Shown here: one piece after another, positions 11,284 to 22,519 of the stretch
Layout of the letters: each line of letters opens with the position of its first letter
Position numbering within the stretch: the stretch's first letter is position 1
Origin: Cladosporium sp. IMV 00045
Taxonomy: Eukaryota; Ascomycota; Dothideomycetes; Cladosporiales; Cladosporiaceae
NCBI GenBank assembly: GCA_001931905.2
Contig: MSJI02000937.1
Location: forward strand, 29,082 to 93,081
DNA length: 64,000 nucleotides
Direction of reading: 5' to 3'
Program-made: the position numbers and the translations under genes
Notes under the pieces: model-generated
What the model was told of the DNA's origin: nothing
What the model saw: only the letters and a program-made list of their open reading frames with translations
Database searches by the model: none

Positions 11284-12153
11284 ATGAGTGGCACTCCCGT
11301 CTCCCACGCTCAGCACCCTCCTCACGGCCACCCGGACAACACCGCTCCCAGCACCCAAGCCGTCGACAAGCCCTCCACCGCCTCCCACCCTCCCGCCGAC
11401 AAGCCCGACCCCACCACCTCCTCCTCCAACCATGGCGCCCAAGGAGGACTCGCCGCCGCCAATGCCGCCGGTCCCGCCGAACTCTCCCGTCTTAAAGTGA
11501 GCCTGCGCTCCGCCCTGCGCCAGTTCCCCGACTTCCCCTCCCCCGGCATCTTGTTCGAGGACATCATGCCCATCTTCGCCGACCACGCCACTTTCACCAA
11601 CCTGGTGCGCGCCCTCGAGCTGCAAGTCGCCGCCGCTTTCGACACCGCCGTCGGCCAGAAGAGCGACATCGACGTCGTAGTCGGTCTGGAGAGCCGCGGT
11701 TTCCTCTTCGGCCCCACTCTTGCTCTGAGACTCGGCGCCGGTTTCGTCCCCGTCAGGAAGCAAGGCAAACTCCCCGGCAAGTGCGTCACCGAGGGCTACC
11801 AGAAGGAATACGGAACCGATCACTTCCAGGTGCAGGAGGACGCGATCAAGCCCGGTCAGAAGGTCATTATCGTTGACGATATTATCGCTACTGGTGAGTA
11901 CTTTTCTCGCTACGGCGTTCACGACAATAGTCGCATTCAGCTCAACTAACATTTTTTTCTCAAAGGCGGATCCGCAGCCGCAGCCGGCAATCTCGTGCGC
12001 AAGCTGGGCGGCGACCTCAAGGGCTTCCTCTTCATGATGGAGCTCGACTTCCTGCAGGGCCGCGCCAAGCTCGACGCCCCCGTCCACACTCTGCTGTCCG
12101 GGCAGGAGGAGAGCCTCGAGGCTTCCAAGGAGAAGTTCCCTGCTAGCAAGTAG
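11284..12153 (+). CDS. APT1: adenine phosphoribosyltransferase, 2 exons
   Basis: Purine salvage enzyme: adenine + PRPP gives AMP + diphosphate, in the cytosol. Exons 11284-11893 and 11966-12153 (72-bp intron with a CTAAC branch site) give 265 aa. After a 65-70-residue disordered Pro/Thr/Ser-rich N-terminal extension comes the catalytic core: [18 protein letters not shown], then [20 protein letters not shown], then RKQGKLPG. The PRPP-binding motif [12 protein letters not shown] is split by the intron at its TG|GG. The core length matches yeast Apt1 (about 180-190 aa); the extension is longer than in yeast. The start follows a CT-rich leader. The nearby NCS1 permease could supply the substrate, which is inference. 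Confidence 0.94.
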
Positions 12154-13551
12154 AGAATTGCAGGGAGAGATTCGCTGCCACTGGAGAGCTTCGGACAACA
12201 TAAAAGTCTTGGAAAGAAGAGGGTTGTGAGGAGGACGAATGATACGAGACACTGCACTTGTAGCTCTACTCGTGCAGAAACAAGATGCATTATATGAGGA
12301 AGAAAGGAAAGAAGTCACCAAGCTTCGGCAAAAGAGAAAAGAGTTTGGCGTGATATTTACGAAACCTCGCGCCGGGCGGAGATGGAACCATGTCGACGAA
12401 ATCAAATCTGATATTCACAGGAAAGTTGGAAGGACACGGAAGGATGGGAAGAGAAGTTCCATGCATTAACGTTGACGCGACCATGCGCACCGAAGGATGA
12501 ACATAAATATGTCATATTCATACAGCGAATACAGGGAAGAACAATATCGAAAGTTTGATCCTCTTGATACCCCCCGAGAACATCAGAATTGGTTTTTTTG
12601 TGAGCATCCTCCTTCCCTCTACTGCACGAACAACATAGCACGCCTGGTGGGGGGACAAATACATGTATTTGTAGGCGCGCAGTGTGCATATTAGAGGTGA
12701 GGTGAAAGCCGTTGGCGGAAAACCACTCAAGGTGCATATCAATGCAGTCGTTTTGTTCATTCGCTGCCTGCGGATAACAAAACCTCTGACGCAAGAACCG
12801 AGCGGTGGCGTGGAGTTCGCGCTCTTTCACAACCTTCCGGAGGGTCAATCAGATCGGTCAATGGTTGACTTGCAAAGCATATACCACGATGCGCAGCTTG
12901 GAGGCGAGGTAGGAGAGCGATGCCCTCCTTACCTACATGTATCGTGGAGTGGTCCGTTCTCTATATCACTGTACCTGATGTGGTAACCTACCAACATCGA
13001 GATGGTTTGAATTTGGTTTTTGGAGAAAGTCCATGTAGCTGCTGCGCTTCTTCTCCTTGAGCAGCGGTGGGAGGTGTGTCTGAAACTGGTGATGGGAGGT
13101 TTGGAAACAAATCCTTGCTGGCAAACGATACCTACAGTTACTTTGGGACGCTTTCTCAGAAAACAGACCAGAACCGCGGCTCTTGGTTTTGGCAGAAGCT
13201 TGTGTGTAAGCATCCACCATGGGCAAGTAGTCATCAGGTTCAAGCACTTGAGCTAATAGAGTATGTATGTAACGACAAGACTTACCCCTCACTTCACTTC
13301 GACTTCATTCTCATCAGTCTGATCCTGTGCAACCAACTCGCCAATTGCGGCCGCATCTCGAGCATCTCATCAATTCATACCGATCGCAGAACGATCGACA
13401 TACGTTAACCTTTGGTTTCTGATCTAACTGCATGTGCCTGCTAACACCGAGGCCGAGACTCGCCATTCGATGATCCTCTGCTTTGGATTCTTAAACTTCA
13501 TCCATAGCTCTTTCTATTGATTCAACGAGGATACCTCCCAGAAACTCAACA
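12154..13551. other. 1.4-kb intergenic region, no gene seen
   Basis: Several overlapping short frames on both strands, none with family motifs. Contains the 3' UTR of APT1 and the promoter of the DUF4863 gene. Confidence 0.5.
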
Positions 13552-14459
13552 ATGGTCGCCTCGGCATCGACGGCAAACGCAACAAACCCTCCAAGCGGCG
13601 GCGGCGCCGGCGGTGGTGTCTGCGACGGCTCCCCTACCGGCGTCGACCTCTCCGCCCACCCGGCCGCGGCGGAACTGGTGCGTCGAGTTGGGGAGTTCAT
13701 GGGGGAGGTGCAGTTCTTGTGCGTTTTTCCCTCTTCCCCCAATTCCATCCCAACTGCAACTTCCAAGTATTCTCACTCGACAAAACGATGCTCGAGCCCT
13801 GACAAACATCCGGAGGAAGAGTACTGTCTAATCTTCTTCCCGTTCAACAGGACTCCAGGCAAAGATCTCGAAACCCGCTTGAACAGAGACTACGGGCCGG
13901 GCAACGCTTTCTACGAGGATTTCTGCCGCTTGGTGAAGTTGGGTGTGCAGGAGGGGTGGGCTGCGAGTGGGGAGATTGATGGGGAGAGGTATAGAAGGGG
14001 ACGGGTAGGTTTCTTTTTCTTATTGTTGTGTACCTATTTGCTCTTCTTTTCTGGGACGACATGTCGATCATCTCTGCCTTTTCTTCTGCCCATTACCCTT
14101 CACCCCAATCCACCGCTGACACAACACAACAGATCTCCCTCCCCACCCCACAAACGCTCTACATGTCCATCACGACTGTGTACTTCGACGCACCACCGGC
14201 TCCGGACGTCTACGCGGGTCAATATCACAAGCATCCCTACGGCGAGATCAACTGCGTCGTCCCCATCGATGACGCTTTCGAGTTGGAAGGTTTGCCCGTT
14301 GATGTGAATTGGCAAGGCGCCGGTTGGACAAGTCTGGCGCCGGGGACGCATCATTATCCTAGGGCGAGGGGTGGGAGGGGAGTGGCGCTTTTCTTTCTGC
14401 CGAGCGGGAGGATTGCGTATGATGTGCGGCCGGGGGAGGAGCAGCCTGCTAATCTTTAG
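13552..14459 (+). CDS. DUF4863 / 4-hydroxylaminobenzoate lyase-like cupin-type protein, 3 exons
   Basis: Exons 13552-13718, 13851-14004 and 14133-14459 give 215 aa. The sequence follows the DUF4863 family, whose bacterial members (PnbB type) convert 4-hydroxylaminobenzoate to protocatechuate and ammonia. The helical N-terminal part contains DLETRLNRDYGPGNAFYEDF and GVQEGWAASGEIDGERYRRG. The C-terminal beta-rich part has QYHKHPYGEINCVVP, with H-x-H and Glu placed like cupin metal ligands, and a second histidine pair in LAPGTHHYPRARGG. It lies beside an acyl-CoA dehydrogenase and a CoA-transferase, so a role in catabolism of an aromatic or organic acid is plausible. Family assignment is fairly sure; the fungal substrate is not known. 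Confidence 0.8.
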
Positions 14460-14592
14460 ATGGGTTGGTGAGTTGGATATGATTGTCTTAGGGTCGGGGG
14501 ATTAGGATGATGGGCTCGATTGTATCGTTCGATAGGCCCTTCGAAACTCTAGTGATGATGATTATTATCGAAATTTCGATGTTTCTGCTTCT

Positions 14593-16028
14593 TCAGTAGC
14601 TTTTGGGCAGATCGAGCACTTTCTCCGAAATGTAGTTCAGGCACATTTCCCTGCTGATGGGCGCCAGACGTGGGATGATGACTTCTCTCAGAAATCTTTC
14701 GACGTGGTACCTGTAATGCCAGAGTTAGCAAGGAGTCACAACGAGAAACGATCGCCTTGAAAGATCGATCATCCCAAAACTCACTCCTTAGCGTAGCCCA
14801 TCCCACCCATACTGCAAACCGCCGTCTCACACGCAGCAAAAGCATGCTCGCCCGCCAAATACTTGACGGCATTCGCATACTCGCCCGTCGACACTCCCTC
14901 ATCCCACATCTTCGCTGCCTGCATGACCATCAACCGCGTACTCTCCAGCTGACACCAGGCCTTAGCCAAGGGGTGCGCGACGCCCTGATTCTGCCCGATC
15001 GGCCGGCCAAAAACCACCCTCTCGCGAGCATACCTGGCGGCGTGCCGCAGCGCTGCGAAACCGATCCCCACCGCTTCGCCCGACAGCAGAATCCGCTCTG
15101 CGTTCATGCCGTGCATGATCATCTTAAACCCCTCTCCTTCGTTTCCGATCCGATCGGCGGCGGGCACTCTCCACCCGTCGAAAAAGAGCGAGTTGGAATC
15201 CACGGCGGCGCGGCCCATTTTCTTGATCTCCCTGACATCCACCTGGCTTCGATCGAGATCCGTGTAGAAAAGCGACAACCCTTCGCTCGCTCTCCTCACC
15301 TCCTCCAGAGGAGTCGTCCTCACCAAAATCAGAACCTTCTCCGCCACCTGCGCCGTTGACGTCCATATCTTACTTCCCGTCAACAGATAATCCCCCTCCC
15401 CCTTCTCCTTCCCCTCTCTGATCGCCCTAGACTTCAACCGCAACGTATCCAGCCCCGAATCCGGCTCCGTGACCGCAAAACAAGCCCTCTCCCTCCCCTC
15501 CACTAACGGCCTAAGAAACCTCTCCCTCTGCTCCTCACTCCCATACTTGACGACCGGCGCCAGCCCGAAAATATTCATGTGCACACTGCTGCTCGCCGTG
15601 TACCCGCCGTCGGCTTCGGCGATCGTCTGCATCATGACCGTCGCTTCGCTGAGGCCCAGCGCCGCGCCGCCGTGCGCTTCCGGCATCATGATCCCCAGCC
15701 AGCCGGCGGAGGCGATGGCGTCGGTGAATTCGCTGGGCCAGCGGGCGGTGTTGTCGATGGTTAGCCAGTAGGATGGTGGGAATGCAGTGCAGATTTTGGA
15801 GATGGCGCTGCGCACTTCAATTTGGGTGGGGGTGTAGTCGGCGTGGAGGGGGAGGTATTCGGTTGCTTTTGAGGTGAAGGAACGGCATTTGGTTGGTGGT
15901 TGTTGTTGGCGGTGGTTGAGTGGCGATATGTGTTTTGATGTTAAGATTGATGTTGGTGGAGTTCCTGGGCGGCGTTTGGCTGCTGTCGTCAGGCGACGGA
16001 GTGTTTGATGATAAATATCTTTCGACAT
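14593..16028 (-). CDS. acyl-CoA dehydrogenase, probably mitochondrial, 2 exons
   Basis: FAD enzyme that forms an alpha,beta double bond in an acyl-CoA. Exon 1 is 14785-16028 and exon 2 14593-14710 (74-bp intron), giving 453 aa. The first 60 residues are rich in Arg, Lys, Ser and Thr (LRRLTTAAKRRP...KCRSFTSK), like a mitochondrial presequence. The three-domain fold follows: WLGIMMPEAHGGAALGLSE, CFAVTEPDSGLDTLRLKSRA (FAD/substrate), YLLTGSKIWTSTAQVAEKVL, ARERVVFGRPIGQNQGVAHP, and GGMGYAKEYHVERFLREVII. The Glu of KEYHVER occupies the catalytic-base position of medium-chain-type ACADs, and its codon is split by the intron. It is divergent from the CoA-transferase across 264 bp. The exact acyl chain is unknown; it does not look like a canonical glutaryl-CoA dehydrogenase. 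Confidence 0.9.
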
Positions 16029-16292
16029 CGTTCTTATCTGTTTCAGTTTGCAATTAACTGATTTTACTCTTGATCAGCTTCTGTTTGTTTGGGAGCGTAT
16101 CGCTGATCGATCTTTTATCAGTTCAAGGCCATTGTGAACTTCGACCTCGGCTTGCCTATCCCACCCCGCCCTCTGCGAACCTGTTTCTACAGAAGGTTGA
16201 TACTTAGCAGGTTCTCAGATGGAAGTAGAGGCCATTCGCGTTAGGACTTAAGCATCTCTAACAGTTATCGAAAAGAAAGAACTTTTGCACAC
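16029..16292. promoter_or_regulatory. shared divergent promoter (acyl-CoA dehydrogenase / CoA-transferase)
   Basis: Only 264 bp separate the two start codons, so both genes probably share one bidirectional promoter. It contains several TGATC/GATCA and TATCA elements, but no specific factor site is claimed. Confidence 0.5.
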
Positions 16293-17705
16293 ATGGTGCG
16301 TTTCCACGGCGTTGGACGGCGTTGCGTTTTGGCTTCCCAAGCCCGGCCATGTAGAAGTCAAACCCGCCGTCGACTTTCACCCCTCACCATACGGAATCGA
16401 GCGTATTCGCAAACATCAGAGACTAAAGCAGATCCTGGTGCGCTCAATAGCGTCCGCGTTCTGGACTTTTCTCGAATCTTAGCCGGACCATTTTGCAGGT
16501 AAGACATTGCGATTCGCATCAATCGAATTGAAAGAATACTCAGTCATGCCAGTCAAATCCTCGCAGACTACGGCGCGGACGTCATCAAAGTCGAGCAACC
16601 GCAACAAGGCGACGAGACGCGCTCATGGCAGGGCAAAGGCGAAGTCGACTACTGGAAAGACGGCACCGGGCCCATCAGCTTTTACTTCGCGTCCGTCAAT
16701 CGCAACAAGCGGAGCTTGACCCTCGATTTGAAGAAGCAAGAAGCCCTGGAAGTCGTCTACGAGCTGGCGAAGACGTCAGACGTCGTTCTGGAGAATTTCG
16801 TCCCTGGTGGTGCTGACAGTTTGGGCGTGGGCTATGAGAAACTGTCGTCGATCAACCCGCGTCTGATCTACGCGTCGATTTCGGGCTATGGTTCTTCGGG
16901 CCCTTACAGTAAACGAGCAGGCTACGATGCCATCGCCGCTGCGGAAGGGGGTCTGATGCACATCACCGGTCATGCAGACGGTGGGCCGGTGCGGCCTGGG
17001 CTGGGAATGACTGATATGGCGACGGGTTTGTACACGCACGGCGCGATTGTGTCTGCGCTCTATAGTCGCGACCGCACGGGGAAAGGCCAGCATATCTCGT
17101 CCTCGCTCTTCGAGACGCAGATAAGTCTCTTGATCAATGTTGGAGCGAATTGGCTTAACAGAGGTGTTGAAGGACGGCGGTATGGTGCTGCTCACCCGAG
17201 TATCGTGCCTTATAATACTTGGAAGTGCAGAGATGGTTTGTGGCTGACTGTTGCTGCGAACAACGATCGCCAGTTTCGCATTCTTTGTGAGAGGATCGGC
17301 CGTCCAGATTTGCCTAGCGATGATCGCTTCGCGACGAATGCCCTGAGAGTAGAGCATAGGATTTTGATGGATGAGATTTTCGATGGAGCTTTCGCGTCGA
17401 AGTCTTGTGAGGAGTGGTTGCGTGTTCTCGACGGCTCCGGTCTTGCTCATGGGCCCGTCAACACTATTCAGAAGGCTTTCGAACATCCTCAAACTCAGGC
17501 GAGGAAGATGGTCCAGTTGATTGAATGGGATGCAATCCAATCAGGTGAATGGCAGAGTATTGGTCCGCCGGTGAAGTTTGAGAAGACCAGGGCAAAAATC
17601 AGTTCAAGGCCGCCTCTTCTTGGTGAGCATACTGAAGAAGTGCTCTCGGATCTGGGTTATGACAAAGATGATATAGAGAGCCTCCGACAAAAACATATTG
17701 TCTGA
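16293..17705 (+). CDS. class III CoA-transferase (CaiB/BaiF; SUGCT-like), mitochondrial, 2 exons
   Basis: Transfers CoA between organic acids, as in succinyl-CoA:glutarate CoA-transferase. Exons 16293-16498 and 16553-17705 (54-bp intron) give 452 aa. An Arg-rich N-terminus (RFHGVGRRCVLASQARPCRS, then RRRLSPLTIRNRAYSQ) resembles a mitochondrial presequence. The CaiB/BaiF core begins VRVLDFSRILAGPFC|SQILADYGADVIKVE, spliced exactly at the intron. It continues with LDLKKQEA, ENFVPGGADSLGVGYEKL and ASISGYGSSGPYSKRAGYD. GLGMTDMATGLYTHG carries the conserved catalytic Asp (TDMATG). The C-terminal swap domain and the terminal HTEEVLSDLGY motif are present. Pairing with an acyl-CoA dehydrogenase suggests activation of a dicarboxylic or branched acid followed by oxidation of its thioester; the substrate is inference. 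Confidence 0.92.
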
Positions 17706-18965
17706 TGGAGGGCATGCGATGATTGTTCGCGTTTCCCAGGTTCGCGATCGTTCTCTCCTTTTACTGAAAAGCCTGATCGCCGCACAGCGACAGACTGTCG
17801 CTGCCAACACAACCGAAGACCTTCTGTAAACATCGCCAATCTGTCTGCACTATCGAAGAGCACAAACGTTCTACTCGTGCCATAATAATCAGCATGCAGT
17901 CCTACCTTCGTGCCGAATTCAGTGTATCCATAATCCAACTCAAGTCACGTTGTGATTGGAGCGCGGGGGAGACGGAACAGCGTCCAAACTATACACCGAC
18001 ACTTGCCAAGGGCATCCTGGCGCATGCAATGTCGTGCCGCGGCGGAGTCGGTATCGGTGTGAGGAACAGCGCACACGCACACACCAAAGCTAGCGACATT
18101 GTGTGAGGATGCCTTCTCTTGAATGAAGAAGCTTGTTGTTTTTCGTAAATTCCCATGTTTGCACTCCCCGTCGTGCCTGTATCAGAGTGAAACGTGATTA
18201 CGTTGGTTGTGAACCGCCAATCCGTCTTTAAGATTGCCTTCTTGATGTCATGTTCCATGTCATCTCAGCCTAGTGCCTTTGGTGCCGGTAGATCAAGTGG
18301 GCGAGTGGAGAGCAAAAGCTCCGGGACTAAAAGTGTATCGTGAAGTTCGCGATGAATGTTGTGTGTCGTATACACCGCGAATTGAGCGTTGTTATTGGAT
18401 TGCCGCGGTCTGGTCGTTCCTTCGATTGTTTTGTTACCTTGTCAACATGCACCCCTGCCCAATGTAGATCATCGTTATCACCGGAAATGAGATATTGATC
18501 GTCCGAGCCGGGTTGATGCTGTGCGATCGTCCAGCCCGCCCCGGGGCGGAAACAGGTCCTAAGGCCAAAACACTTGCATTCGTACCAAACAACCAGATAA
18601 TTCTTGATCTATTTTCGTATGCTAGAAAGATCGTACCGGTGTTTCCGCGTTCCTTCGAACCAAACACCTGCCGTGTTTATGTTCGACAAGTGCTTCACTC
18701 GCAAATACGAGACCGCCATAATGAAACTAGTGTAAAACGGCTAAGGCCTGCCATGTGCTGCTACCCACATTTCTGTCACCGGTATCCGAACGCTATTCCG
18801 CCAAGGGCCTAGGTATCTTGCGCCTGTAACCTGTAGCTTGTCTCGTTCTCGCACGATCGCTTCCTCTCCTCAAGTGTGCGCGGAAGCATCCTTGCCTTCG
18901 CAAAGCCTTCTCGTCAGCCCTCCCGAGCTATTGCCTTTGATGTGTCTGTCATAGCGCGGTTGCCC
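17706..18965. other. 1.26-kb intergenic region, no gene seen
   Basis: No frame shows family motifs. The downstream gene's open frame extends back to 18876, but from a GTG; the first good ATG is 18966. Confidence 0.45.
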
Positions 18966-21900
18966 ATGGCGGCAGGAGAGGACGATCTTGCCCTCGAGAA
19001 GCGACATCTGAGAGACATGCGCCTTCCGCCCACGCCACCAGAGGACTATAGCGATGAGCACAAGATTGAACGCAAGACACCCCCGATGCAGGACTCCCAG
19101 CAGTTGCTGACGCCGGACGTCACGCCGCCGGGAATGGACCTGCAACCCCCAAGGCCATTACTGTGCCATGAGGACAGTTCGAGAGCGAATTCCTTCCGAA
19201 CCGCAAGGGAAGAGCCTTCGAATGAGTTCTTGACTCTGGCGTATGATGCGGACAGCCAGGTCGCAGAGGATACAGAGAGCGAGGACGACTTTGCGGTGGA
19301 GGACGAGGAAGATGAACCCTTGGAGGATGCGCCGTGGCTTGATATCCCGGGAGCTTTTCGCGACACGCCCAGTAACGCGTCCAGCAGGAGCGATGCGAAG
19401 TCGAGCACGCGTGTAGACCTGTTGAGTACGCCGAGCACTGGTTCTAGCCACAAAGCTGTACGGCCAAAGCAGTATCTGGACACCGAGAGCCCGCTGAGCA
19501 CCAGCTCCAGTCGCGATATTGTGCGGCCAAAGAGCTACCATCACGACGCCGAGAGCCCTTCAGAGCGATATAGAACCTTCGGAGAAAATCATTATGATCA
19601 TCGCGACGAAACTGATTCGGATGCGGAGAGTGAAACGAGTTCCGAAAGAGAGTATGAGGAAGCAGAGATATCTCAGTTGGATGAAAGTGCGGGATATGAC
19701 GGAGGAGAAGAAGAGCTGCCTCAGGAGCATCATGATTCGAATCATGAGAATGGACAAGACTGGGAAAAGCATGTGTCGTATGTGACGGCAGACGGAGACC
19801 ACGACGAGAAGGATGCCGAGGTCGATTCTTTGGAAGAGAGCTCTTCTTCTACGCATGACAGTTCGTCTTCCAGTTCTCGTTCTCGGTCTCGGTTGAGCGG
19901 CCATGGCAGAAGAGTCGAGAACAATGGCTCCCAGCAGATTGAACGTCCCAGGGGAATCAACAATCCAGCATTCAAGGCATTGGGCAACTCCAATGTCGCC
20001 GAGCAAGGGCTCCTGAAGCGAGGGTCGGACGAGAGCAGTAATATGCGTAGCAATGGCACACCATCGCCCAGTATAGGCGTGCAACGGCGGAGACAACGGG
20101 CGATCGAGAAGACGGCCTCAAAGTTGGAAGGCACGAAGCCAGGGGCACGTGAGGCTCGCAAAGACAATTCCACTCATCTTCCCCAGCGAGCTTTACCTTC
20201 ACCCGACATCCCTGCTGAATTCCTGGCCGCACCACCACGCGACTCCAACGATCTGGTGTACAAACACATACAACAGGCCAACATGGATCGCTTCGAGGCG
20301 CAGAACAGCGCATATCCTGGGGATTCTGCGGTCATCCCCACCGACACGGCGCGCAATCGACATCTGCGCCATGTCACAAAGCGCTCGTCGCTGCGCAGTA
20401 TGAGTGAAAGTAGCTCGCATATTCCCAGCACTGGATCGAGACGCGAGCACTCACTACGCCACAAGAAGGCATTCACACCTCAGTCTCTCACATCTCAGTC
20501 CCTCACACCTCAGAAGCCTTCCCTGGCAGACAGCCCGGAAATCCGCCAGAAGCCGCGCTCGGCATCCGGGTCGCATTCTCTTCGCCACGAGAAGCGTCCT
20601 CTCAGTGGCGCAGGACGTCCATTGCACTCCAATGAAGCTTCACCTGCAGTCTCGCACGCCACAGATTCTCCCAAGGAATCACGTGGCTTGCCATTTTCAA
20701 ACCATGAGGCACCACATTTCAGGCACTCTTCACTGCCCGTTCGCCTAAATCCAAACAACACGGATCCATCATCTCCCCACAGCACGAAGACTGAAAGATC
20801 TCGTGCCCGCCCTCTCCGTCGTTCTTCCAAAGAATACAGACTGGAGAACAAGCCTGCCGCGCTCGAGCACCACTCCGAGCATAATGAGCATAGAGACCCT
20901 ACCACCATTGTCGAGACTACCACGTATGTTGCGCCCCAGTTGCAGAGCCTGGCTGTTCACGACCGCAACAGGAGCCAAGGAACTCCAATGTCAGCAAGTG
21001 CCAACTCAGACCGCACCGAAATGGAAGTTTGCGAGGCGCAGAACGTGACTCTCTACCCACATAGCAACGACAGCCTACTTCTCGTTGAACACGGCTCTAA
21101 GCCAGAGACTAAGACCAAGGGCCACACCGGCGCTCCTGTTACCCCCAAAAACAGCACTAGACAGCGTTCAAAACGCGATGACAATAAGCATGCTGCACCG
21201 CAGCCCGCCAAGACACCAGAGCAGTTGCCGCCAGGCATCGCGGTCAACGGGAAAAGCATACATACCGTCGAAAGCCCTCTCACTAACCCAAGAGAGGCAC
21301 CTGTCCCTCCAGTAATCAACTTTATTCCGCCGACTCCTGCACACGAAGACGAGATTGATTCTGATGGTGAGGAAGAACCTCCGAACACTCCCCAGAGGCG
21401 CGCATCTTTGGCGAAGCGCGCGAGACGCTACAGTGAGGTGATGGTGCGCCCTTTGTTCGGACGCACTTTGGTCACCCGCAGTCACCAAATCCACCCATCT
21501 CCGACCATGGCCGAAAAGCGCGATGAGAAACTCCACCCAAACTGGGTGCCCAACAGTTTCTGGGAAGACGATGATGACTACGACGATTACTTTGACCCCG
21601 ATGAGCCCGTTGAGCCCCTCCCTGCCGGTGGCGACACTTCTGACCACCCGCGCTCCAAATTCCCACGCAAAATGAGCGTTCGCATGCCCGGTTTCCGCGG
21701 TAGCGGGGGCTTCTTGCTTGGGAACAGCCTGGGAGTGGACAGGCACGGAACGAACAAGCGCAGACACCACGTCGAATTACCCGAGAGGACCAGCCCGGCA
21801 CCGAACATGTCAGTCCGGCGTGTCTCGTCGCTGGATTCGGTCAATACGAAGGCATCGGCTGACGGCAGGATTTTTGTCATCCCGGGCACTCACACTAGGC

Positions 21901-22034
21901 TTCAATACGTCGGCTTCAAGCCGATCAAAGACAAAATGAGGAAGCTGCGCGAGTCGAAAGAAGATGCAGCAAGAGAGAAGAGGAGGGCTGAGCTCAAAGA
22001 CCAGATCGGCATGCGTATCGTTCACGACGCTTGA
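18966..22034 (+). CDS. large disordered fungal protein of unknown function, 1022 aa
   Basis: Single exon. ATG 18966 sits in a strong context (cccATGgcg) and is preferred over the upstream open frame, which lacks an ATG. Almost the whole protein is low-complexity: Ser, Glu, Asp, Pro and His rich, with acidic runs (DESEDDFAVEDEEDEP-like, about residues 100-120) and a Ser-rich run SSSSTHDSSSSSSRSRSRLS. Only the last 170 residues look conserved: HPNWVPNSFWEDDDDYDDYF, a basic glycine-rich loop, then a terminal segment IPGTHTRLQYVGFKPIKDK leading into a charged helix MRKLRESKEDAAREKRRAE. No enzyme motif, signal peptide or membrane segment is seen. It may be a cytoskeletal or scaffold protein, but that is a guess. 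Confidence 0.75.
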   Translation: MAAGEDDLALEKRHLRDMRLPPTPPEDYSDEHKIERKTPPMQDSQQLLTPDVTPPGMDLQPPRPLLCHEDSSRANSFRTAREEPSNEFLTLAYDADSQVAEDTESEDDFAVEDEEDEPLEDAPWLDIPGAFRDTPSNASSRSDAKSSTRVDLLSTPSTGSSHKAVRPKQYLDTESPLSTSSSRDIVRPKSYHHDAESPSERYRTFGENHYDHRDETDSDAESETSSEREYEEAEISQLDESAGYDGGEEELPQEHHDSNHENGQDWEKHVSYVTADGDHDEKDAEVDSLEESSSSTHDSSSSSSRSRSRLSGHGRRVENNGSQQIERPRGINNPAFKALGNSNVAEQGLLKRGSDESSNMRSNGTPSPSIGVQRRRQRAIEKTASKLEGTKPGAREARKDNSTHLPQRALPSPDIPAEFLAAPPRDSNDLVYKHIQQANMDRFEAQNSAYPGDSAVIPTDTARNRHLRHVTKRSSLRSMSESSSHIPSTGSRREHSLRHKKAFTPQSLTSQSLTPQKPSLADSPEIRQKPRSASGSHSLRHEKRPLSGAGRPLHSNEASPAVSHATDSPKESRGLPFSNHEAPHFRHSSLPVRLNPNNTDPSSPHSTKTERSRARPLRRSSKEYRLENKPAALEHHSEHNEHRDPTTIVETTTYVAPQLQSLAVHDRNRSQGTPMSASANSDRTEMEVCEAQNVTLYPHSNDSLLLVEHGSKPETKTKGHTGAPVTPKNSTRQRSKRDDNKHAAPQPAKTPEQLPPGIAVNGKSIHTVESPLTNPREAPVPPVINFIPPTPAHEDEIDSDGEEEPPNTPQRRASLAKRARRYSEVMVRPLFGRTLVTRSHQIHPSPTMAEKRDEKLHPNWVPNSFWEDDDDYDDYFDPDEPVEPLPAGGDTSDHPRSKFPRKMSVRMPGFRGSGGFLLGNSLGVDRHGTNKRRHHVELPERTSPAPNMSVRRVSSLDSVNTKASADGRIFVIPGTHTRLQYVGFKPIKDKMRKLRESKEDAAREKRRAELKDQIGMRIVHDA

Positions 22035-22519
22035 GCGAGCGCTGCAGACTTGCAGTTGACAAAGGGAGCTGCTTGAATCCCACTCCCACGCTGGCACGAA
22101 GAAGAGACTACACCAATGCTTGCACGAAAGACACGGCTTCACGATCGATAGAAAGAAGAGGCGAACCCACCGGTCAAGCCGGCAAAAGACGGCTATTGAA
22201 TTCATGCCACGGCCGCACGAACAAAAGACAAGAACAAAATTAGCATCACGTCCCCCATACACTGGCCCGAGGGACCAATTCGGGCAACCGAATCAACGAA
22301 ATGAATTAACGATGAACGAACGAACCGCACGGAGAGACTGAGTTCAGCCTGGTCATCACGAAAGAAACAAAAAAGGGGATCAATGATTTGATGAAATTCT
22401 CTTGCATGCGAAGCGAGCGATGGTTTTTTTTTCTGGATAGCGCTTCGCAACAACACGACTTTGAAATTCTTGCACTGCACTTTGAAAAGACAAATGATCA
22501 TGATGATGCTTTTAATGGT
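22035..22519. other. convergent 3' spacer
   Basis: About 0.5 kb between the disordered-protein gene (+) and the methyltransferase (-). Nothing else is seen. Confidence 0.4.

Noticed and set aside
11239..12405. 388-codon frame on the - strand
   Set aside because: Antisense shadow of APT1, whose identity is certain.
14593..16028. Reading the acyl-CoA dehydrogenase as glutaryl-CoA dehydrogenase because a SUGCT-like gene is adjacent
   Set aside because: The characteristic glutaryl-CoA dehydrogenase segments are not seen, so only the general family is claimed.
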